A DNA stretch of 64,000 nt from Micromonospora sp. LH3U1. GTDB lineage: Bacteria; Actinomycetota; Actinomycetes; Mycobacteriales; Micromonosporaceae. A program made the position numbers and the translations under genes. The notes beneath the pieces are model-generated. The model had not been told where the DNA came from. It did no database searches and saw only the letters and a program-made list of their open reading frames with translations. Location of the stretch: NCBI RefSeq assembly GCF_028475105.1, contig NZ_CP116936.1, positions 1,426,001 through 1,490,000 on the forward strand, given 5' to 3'. Below are positions 59,458-64,000 of this stretch, one piece after another. Within the stretch, counting starts at the first letter, position 1; every line of letters begins with the position of its first letter.

Positions 59458-60060
59458 TCAGAGGGCCGGGCGGGCCGCGGCGCTGAAGAGGCGTACGGCG
59501 AGGTCGGCCAGGGCCGTGGCGGTCTGCTCGATCGGGTCCTGGGGAAGCACGATGTGGCTGACCACCAGGCGGACGATGGTGTCGGCGGCGAAGGCGAGTG
59601 CGGCCGCGTCCGCCCCGGGCAGGTGGTCGCCGGCCCACTCGATCAGCGCGCCGGACGCCTCGGTGAGCACCACCTCGGCCCGGGTGGTGAGGTACGGCAG
59701 CAGCTCGTCCGACCCGCCTCGGGCACTGGTCAGGATTGCCTTGACCAGCGGGTTGTCGGCCGCTGCGGCGAGGGTGTGCGCGATGGCCGCGTACGCGCCG
59801 GCCCGCACGTCGGTGCCGTGGGCGAGCAGCGCGGCACGGACGTCGCCGACGAAGCGGTCCACCTCAGCTCGGGCGAGGGCCTCGGCGAGCCCCGCTTTGC
59901 TACCGAACTCGTTGTAGACGGTCTGCCGGCTCACCCCGGCCGTGGTGGCCACCCCGCCCATCCGGACCGCGTCCCACCCGGCGGCGATGGTCCGCGCGCG
60001 GGCGGCGTCCACGATCGTGTCCCGCAGCCGCTGGCGCGGCGAGTCCGTCGAGGTAACCAT
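59458..60060 (-). CDS. TetR-family regulator
   Basis: 200 residues. The N-terminal HTH is VATTAGVSRQTVYNEFGSKAG, with the TVY recognition helix, and an all-helical ligand domain follows. ATG 60060; TAGAAT at 60070-60075 on the minus strand ends 9 nt before it, a good -10 box, so the leader is very short. Divergent from proS (128 bp), whose expression it may affect; no palindrome was obvious. Confidence 0.9.
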   Translation of the reverse strand: MVTSTDSPRQRLRDTIVDAARARTIAAGWDAVRMGGVATTAGVSRQTVYNEFGSKAGLAEALARAEVDRFVGDVRAALLAHGTDVRAGAYAAIAHTLAAAADNPLVKAILTSARGGSDELLPYLTTRAEVVLTEASGALIEWAGDHLPGADAAALAFAADTIVRLVVSHIVLPQDPIEQTATALADLAVRLFSAAARPAL

Positions 60061-60188
60061 GGTGGTCGAATTCTACGGGTGCACCGTCGACCCGCCAGCG
60101 CCGTCACGACCGCTGCGCGAAGCGGGCGACACGGCGCGGCGACTCCCGGACGCGGTGTCCCCCCGCGTGGCGCATAGGATGTGCGGTC

Positions 60189-61595
60189 ATGGCACGCGTG
60201 CTCACTCCCCGTGCGGAGGATTTCCCCCGCTGGTACCAGGACCTCATCGCCAAGGCAAAGCTGGCCGACAACGGCCCGGTTCGCGGCACGATGGTCATCC
60301 GACCGGCCGGCTATGCCATCTGGGAGCGTATGCAGCTCGAGATGGACGCCCGGATCAAGGCGGCGGGAGCCGAGAACGCGTACTTCCCGCTGTTCATCCC
60401 GGAGAGCTACCTCAAGCGCGAGGCGCAGCACGTCGAGGGCTTCTCGCCGGAGCTGGCGGTCGTCACGCACGGTGGCGGCAAGCCCCTCGCCGAGCCGGTG
60501 GTGGTGCGCCCCACCAGCGAGACGGTGATCGGCGAGTTCATGGCCAAGTGGATCGACTCGTACCGGGACCTGCCGCTGCTGCTCAACCAGTGGGCGAACG
60601 TGGTCCGGTGGGAGCTGCGCCCGCGGATCTTCCTGCGTACCAGCGAGTTCCTCTGGCAGGAGGGGCACACCGCGCACGCCACCCGTGAGGACGCCCGTGC
60701 GTACGCGCGGCGGATCCTGCACGAGGCGTACGAGGACCTGATGGTCAACGTGATCGGCATCCCGGTCGTGGTGGGCCTGAAGACGGCGCGTGAGCGGTTC
60801 GCCGGCGCGACGGCCACGTACACCTGCGAAGGCATGATGGGCGACGGCAAGGCGCTCCAGCTGGGCACCAGCCACGAGTTGGGCCAGAACTTCTCCAAGG
60901 CGTTCGACATCAGCTACTCCTCGGCCGAGGGCGGCCGCGAGCACGCCTGGACCACCTCCTGGGGCACGTCGACCCGGATGCTCGGCGGCCTGATCATGGC
61001 GCACGGCGACGACAACGGCCTGCGCGTGCCGCCGAGGCTGGCGCCGATCCAGGCGTACGTCATGGTGGTCAAGGATGGCGAGGGTGTCGCCGAGGCGGCG
61101 GCCAAGCTGCGCGACAGCCTGCGCGACGCCGGTGTCCGGGTCGCGCTCGACGACCGGACCGACACTCCGTTCGGCCGCCGGGCCGTCGACGCCGAGCTGC
61201 GTGGCTATCCGGTACGCGTCGAGGTCGGCCCCCGTGACCTGGTTGCCGGCAACGCGGTGGTGGTGCGTCGCACCGACGGGTCGAAGTCCCCGACGCCGGT
61301 GGCCGACGTGGTTGGCGCGGTGCTGGCCGCGCTGGAGACCGACCAGCAGGTGCTGCACGACCAGGCGCTGGCCAACCGCGAATCGCGCACGGTGGAGGTG
61401 GCCACCCTCGCCGAGGCGATCGAGGCCGCCGCAACCGGCTGGGCGCGGGTGCCGTGGTCGGCGGTCGGCGTGGCCGGCGAGGCCGAGGCGAACGGTCAGG
61501 GCGTCACGGTGCGCTGCCTGCTGCGCGCCGATGGTTCGGTGCCGGATTCCGAGGACGAACCCGACCTGATCGCCATCCTCGCCCGCGCCTACTGA
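60189..61595 (+). CDS. proS: prolyl-tRNA synthetase, short (archaeal/eukaryote-like) type
   Basis: 468 residues, class II core without the bacterial editing insertion: RPTSETVIGEFMAKW (motif 2 region begins), WELRPRIFLRTSEFLWQEGHTAH, and HGDDNGLRVPPRLAP (motif 3). This is the ProRS type typical of actinobacteria such as this group and differs from the long bacterial form. TAGGAT ends 8 nt before ATG 60189, indicating a near-leaderless start. Confidence 0.94.
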   Translation: MARVLTPRAEDFPRWYQDLIAKAKLADNGPVRGTMVIRPAGYAIWERMQLEMDARIKAAGAENAYFPLFIPESYLKREAQHVEGFSPELAVVTHGGGKPLAEPVVVRPTSETVIGEFMAKWIDSYRDLPLLLNQWANVVRWELRPRIFLRTSEFLWQEGHTAHATREDARAYARRILHEAYEDLMVNVIGIPVVVGLKTARERFAGATATYTCEGMMGDGKALQLGTSHELGQNFSKAFDISYSSAEGGREHAWTTSWGTSTRMLGGLIMAHGDDNGLRVPPRLAPIQAYVMVVKDGEGVAEAAAKLRDSLRDAGVRVALDDRTDTPFGRRAVDAELRGYPVRVEVGPRDLVAGNAVVVRRTDGSKSPTPVADVVGAVLAALETDQQVLHDQALANRESRTVEVATLAEAIEAAATGWARVPWSAVGVAGEAEANGQGVTVRCLLRADGSVPDSEDEPDLIAILARAY

Positions 61596-61688
61596 AGTGC
61601 GCCCCTAGCGAACACCCCCGCGATCACCCCCCGCCCCCGCGATCGCCCCGCCCCCGCCCCCGCCGCCCTCCGCCGCCCCCCCGGCCTC

Positions 61689-61750
61689 GTCGATCTAGGG
61701 CACACGGTCGTTAGTTGATCTCTGTCAACAACGATATGCCCTAGATCAAC
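61689..61750. repeat. palindromic element H (62 bp), same family as D
   Basis: GTCGATCTAGGG...CCCTAGATCAAC, the same 62-nt length as D core and alignable throughout, including the central GTCGnTAGTnGATCTC. Left flank is C-rich (61612-61684) and right flank G-rich (61751-61840), as for D. Confidence 0.88.
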
Positions 61751-61783
61751 GGGGTGGGGGTGCGGGGAGGGTGCGCGGGGAGG

Positions 61784-61833
61784 GGTGGGTGCGGCGGGGT
61801 GGGTGCGGCGGGGTGGGTGCGGCGGGGTGGCGT
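61784..61833. repeat. 14-nt tandem repeat
   Basis: Three and a half copies of GGGTGGGTGCGGCG in tandem, G-rich on the plus strand, just after element H and before the DUF402 gene. Confidence 0.8.
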
Positions 61834-61849
61834 GGGAGGGGTGTGTGGG

Positions 61850-62497
61850 GTGGGGTTTGGGGTTGGTCGGCTGATTTTGCACCGGAACGTGCGGCACGGT
61901 CGGATCGGGTGGGTACGGCCGGGCCGCGTGGTCAGCGACGACGACCGGGGCCTGCTGATCTGGATCGCCCGGGACTCGCCGGTGGCCCACGAGGTCACCG
62001 AGGCGGGGCTGGGGATGCGGGCGATGCCGTTCGCCCAGTGGATCTCGTCGACGTACCGGTTGGCGGGCGGGCGCTGGGACGGCCCGCCGCTGCTGAAGTT
62101 CCTGCCCACCGGGGCGGCGCACTCCGTCTGGTGGTTCCGGGACGCGCGGGGCCGGTTCGCCAACTGGTACGTCAACCTGGAAGAGCCTGGTGTCCGCTGG
62201 GACGACGGCCCGGTGGCCGGCATCGACGTGGTTGACCAGGACCTGGACGTGGTGGTGCGCCCGGATCTCAGCTGGGACTGGAAGGACGAGGACGAGTTCG
62301 TCGAGCGGCTCGCCTTCGGTGACGACTACTGGGTGACGGACGAGAAGGCGGTTCGCGCCGAGGGGGAGCGGGTGATCGCGCTCGCGGAGGCCGGCGAGTT
62401 CCCGTTCGACGGCACCTGGTGCGACTTCGCACCCCCGCCAGACTGGGACGTACCGGATGAACTTCCACCGGGATGGGACCGTCCGCCGGTGCGTTGA
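61850..62497 (+). CDS. DUF402 domain protein
   Basis: 215 residues. After GRLILHRNVRHGRIGWVRPG comes the DUF402 core (LLIWIARDSP, SVWWFRDARGRFANWYVNLEEP, DVVDQDLDVVVRPDLSW, KDEDEFVE). GTG 61850 is chosen because the translated G-rich repeat upstream is not protein-like and GGAGGGG precedes it by about 9 nt. DUF402 proteins include tri-/diphosphatases with metal-binding acidic residues; that role is inferred. Confidence 0.82.
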   Translation: MGFGVGRLILHRNVRHGRIGWVRPGRVVSDDDRGLLIWIARDSPVAHEVTEAGLGMRAMPFAQWISSTYRLAGGRWDGPPLLKFLPTGAAHSVWWFRDARGRFANWYVNLEEPGVRWDDGPVAGIDVVDQDLDVVVRPDLSWDWKDEDEFVERLAFGDDYWVTDEKAVRAEGERVIALAEAGEFPFDGTWCDFAPPPDWDVPDELPPGWDRPPVR

Positions 62498-62726
62498 GAG
62501 GTGTTCCAGGTCACCGGTGACGCGGTGTCCGGGTCCGATGCGTGCGATCGGCATCGAGTCTGGCAGAATGGGTCGCTGGTATCCGGCGCGCGTCCGGCGC
62601 CCTCTAACCCGGGCACGTCGCTAGTCCACCGAGTAGTCTCCGGCCCAACCCCACGGGTCCGGTCGGCGCTCACCCATGCACACCGCCCGTACGGGCTGGT
62701 GAGATCGCAACAGGAGCGAAACAACT

Positions 62727-63251
62727 GTGGCCGTAAAGATCCGGCTCCTGCGGATGGGCAAGATCCGCAACCCGCAGTACCGCATCGTCATCGCCGACTC
62801 GCGCACCAAGCGTGACGGTCGGGCGATCGAGTTCGTCGGGATTTACCAGCCCAAGGAAGACCCTTCGATCATCGAGGTCAAGTCGGAGCGGGTCCAGTAC
62901 TGGCTGTCCGTCGGCGCTCAGCCGAGCGAGGCGGTGCAGCGGCTGCTGGAGCTGACCGGTGACTGGCAGAAGTACAAGGGTCTGCCGGCCCCGCCGCCGC
63001 TGTTGGTCGCCCCCGAGCGGGCCGACCGCAAGGCGGCGTACGAGGTTGAGGCGAAGGCCGCCGCCGGGCTCGCCCCGGAGACCCCGGCCAAGCCGGCCAA
63101 GAAGGCCGCCAAGGCTGCTGAGGCTCCGAAGGCTGAGGATCCGAAGACCGAGGCTGAGGCTGAGGCTCCGAAGACCGAGGCTGCGGCTGAGGCTCCGAAG
63201 GCTGACGCTTCTGCTGACGCCCCGGCCGCCGCTGCCGGTGAGCAGGCCTGA
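62727..63251 (+). CDS. rpsP: ribosomal protein bS16 with C-terminal extension
   Basis: 174 residues. The first ~85 are bS16 ([31 protein letters not shown]), and an extension of about 85 residues is rich in Ala, Lys, Glu and Pro ([17 protein letters not shown]), repeated and probably disordered. GTG 62727 has CAGGAG about 10 nt upstream. First gene of rpsP-khpA-rimM. Confidence 0.96.
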   Translation: MAVKIRLLRMGKIRNPQYRIVIADSRTKRDGRAIEFVGIYQPKEDPSIIEVKSERVQYWLSVGAQPSEAVQRLLELTGDWQKYKGLPAPPPLLVAPERADRKAAYEVEAKAAAGLAPETPAKPAKKAAKAAEAPKAEDPKTEAEAEAPKTEAAAEAPKADASADAPAAAAGEQA

Positions 63252-63252
63252 C

Positions 63253-63486
63253 ATGCCTCTGCGTCCGGCGTTGGAGCACCTGGTCAAGGGAATCGTCGAC
63301 CACCCGGACGACGTCCGGGTGCGGATGGTCGATTCCCGTCGGGGCAAGCGGCTCGAAGTCCGCGTGCACCCCGAGGACCTCGGCACTGTGATCGGGCGGT
63401 CCGGTCGGACCGCCAAGGCGCTGCGCCAGGTGATCGGCTCCATCGGCGGGCGCGGGGTACGCGTCGACATCGTCGACTCGTACTGA
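63253..63486 (+). CDS. khpA: KH-domain RNA-binding protein KhpA
   Basis: 77 residues with a single type II KH domain, GxxG loop in VIGRSGRTAKALRQVI. ATG 63253 is 1 nt after the rpsP stop and the last base of its own stop is shared with rimM. Acts with KhpB in other bacteria to control cell-wall length regulators; inferred here. Confidence 0.93.
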   Translation: MPLRPALEHLVKGIVDHPDDVRVRMVDSRRGKRLEVRVHPEDLGTVIGRSGRTAKALRQVIGSIGGRGVRVDIVDSY

Positions 63487-64000
63487 TGCAACTCGTCGTT
63501 GGCAGGATCGGCAAGCCGCACGGCATCCGCGGTGAGGTCACCGTGGAAGTGCGGACCGACGAGCCCGAGGCACGGTTCGCCCCCGGCACAGTGCTGCGCA
63601 CTGAGCCGGGGGCGACACCCCCGACGGCCGCGACCGCGCCTGAGGATGAGCCCGGGGTACCGTTCCGGGTTCCGGCGGAGCTGACCATCGAGGAAGCCCG
63701 CTTCCACCAGGGCCGGATGTTGGTCGCGTTCGACGGCATCCCGGACCGCAGCACCGCCGAGGCGCTACGCGGGACGCTGCTCGTGGTGGACAGCGCCGAC
63801 GTGGCCCCGCCGGATGATCCCGAGGAGTTCCACGATCACCAGCTGGTCGGGTTGGCCGTGGTGACCCTGGCCGGCGAACGGCTCGGCGAGGTTGCCCGGA
63901 TCGACCACGCACCCTCCTCCGACCTGCTGGTGCTGCGGCGCCCCGAGGGGCGTACGGCGTTGATCCCGTTCGTCCGGGCGATCGTTTCGGAGGTCGACCT
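63486..64000 (+). CDS. rimM: 16S rRNA processing protein RimM (3' end beyond window)
   Basis: Starts ATG 63486 (MQLVVGRIGKPHGIRGEVTVE) and runs open to the window end, so the C-terminus is missing. RimM has an N-terminal RimM domain and a PRC barrel; LIPFVRAIVSEVDL in the last residues is the PRC core. Between GTVLRTEPG and the next domain there is an insertion rich in Pro, Ala and Glu. In order rpsP-khpA-rimM, expected to be followed by trmD. Confidence 0.95.
   Translation, partial: MQLVVGRIGKPHGIRGEVTVEVRTDEPEARFAPGTVLRTEPGATPPTAATAPEDEPGVPFRVPAELTIEEARFHQGRMLVAFDGIPDRSTAEALRGTLLVVDSADVAPPDDPEEFHDHQLVGLAVVTLAGERLGEVARIDHAPSSDLLVLRRPEGRTALIPFVRAIVSEVD

Overview
The window is a chromosomal segment of a high-GC actinomycete, most likely a member of the Micromonosporaceae. 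This rests on very high third-position GC, frequent GTG starts, an HU protein with a long Lys/Ala tail, a CofC/FbiD-type F420 enzyme, zinc-type L28 and L32, a short SepIVA-like coiled-coil protein, an HTH/DUF397 pair, and a leuCD-hup-mutT1-ppk-cofC-gpsA-ddl-thiL-recG-rsmD-coaD order that parallels Mycobacterium tuberculosis. No rRNA, tRNA, CRISPR array, prophage or insertion sequence was recognised.

Layout. 1-2.6 kb: leucine biosynthesis (leuC cut by the window edge, leuD), then hup. 2.6-10.4 kb: a membrane endonuclease/exonuclease/phosphatase protein converging on a minus-strand group cofC, a cold-shock-like small protein, ppk, CYTH-CHAD and a MutT1-like Nudix/phosphatase protein, which is a polyphosphate and nucleotide clean-up neighbourhood. 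10.4-15.5 kb: plsC-like, gpsA, a PLP lyase, a PrmC-like methyltransferase and a ROK protein. 15.6-21.4 kb: DUF397/HTH pair, ddl, DUF3515, a stand-alone AsnC-type domain, thiL, a GNAT protein and rpmB. 21.7-28.9 kb: fakA-like, recG, an LPXTG-type surface protein, rsmD, coaD and a SepIVA-like gene. 29-32.6 kb: DUF177-rpmF-plsX-rnc-mutM, a tightly packed operon. 32.8-37.8 kb: an MMPL transporter, a GC-rich minisatellite block, a GH114-like lipoprotein candidate and a CAP-domain protein. 38-42.9 kb: a small conserved coiled-coil protein, smc and a HAD protein. 42.9-47.9 kb: an accessory block (DinB, UspA, DHA2 efflux pump, MarR, PhoD) between smc and ftsY. 48-58 kb: ftsY, a kinase-like gene, amtB-glnK-glnD, a NarL-type two-component system and ffh. 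58-64 kb: amidohydrolase, TetR, proS, DUF402, rpsP-khpA-rimM (rimM cut by the window edge).

The genes are mainly housekeeping. The most notable non-gene signals are seven palindromes of 62-80 bp, mostly intergenic. Two of them (35248-35309 and 61689-61750) are clearly copies of one element, have identical length, and sit between C-rich and G-rich tracts. Two others (21055-21132 and 25533-25611) form a second related pair. One palindrome overlaps the apparent glnD start. Regulatory sites visible by eye include a four-half-site GlnR-type operator before amtB and paired MarR-type palindromes before the efflux pump. Four genes in the first 23 kb carry a -1 frameshift each, every one equivalent to loss of one base, which looks more like consensus error than biology but should be settled.
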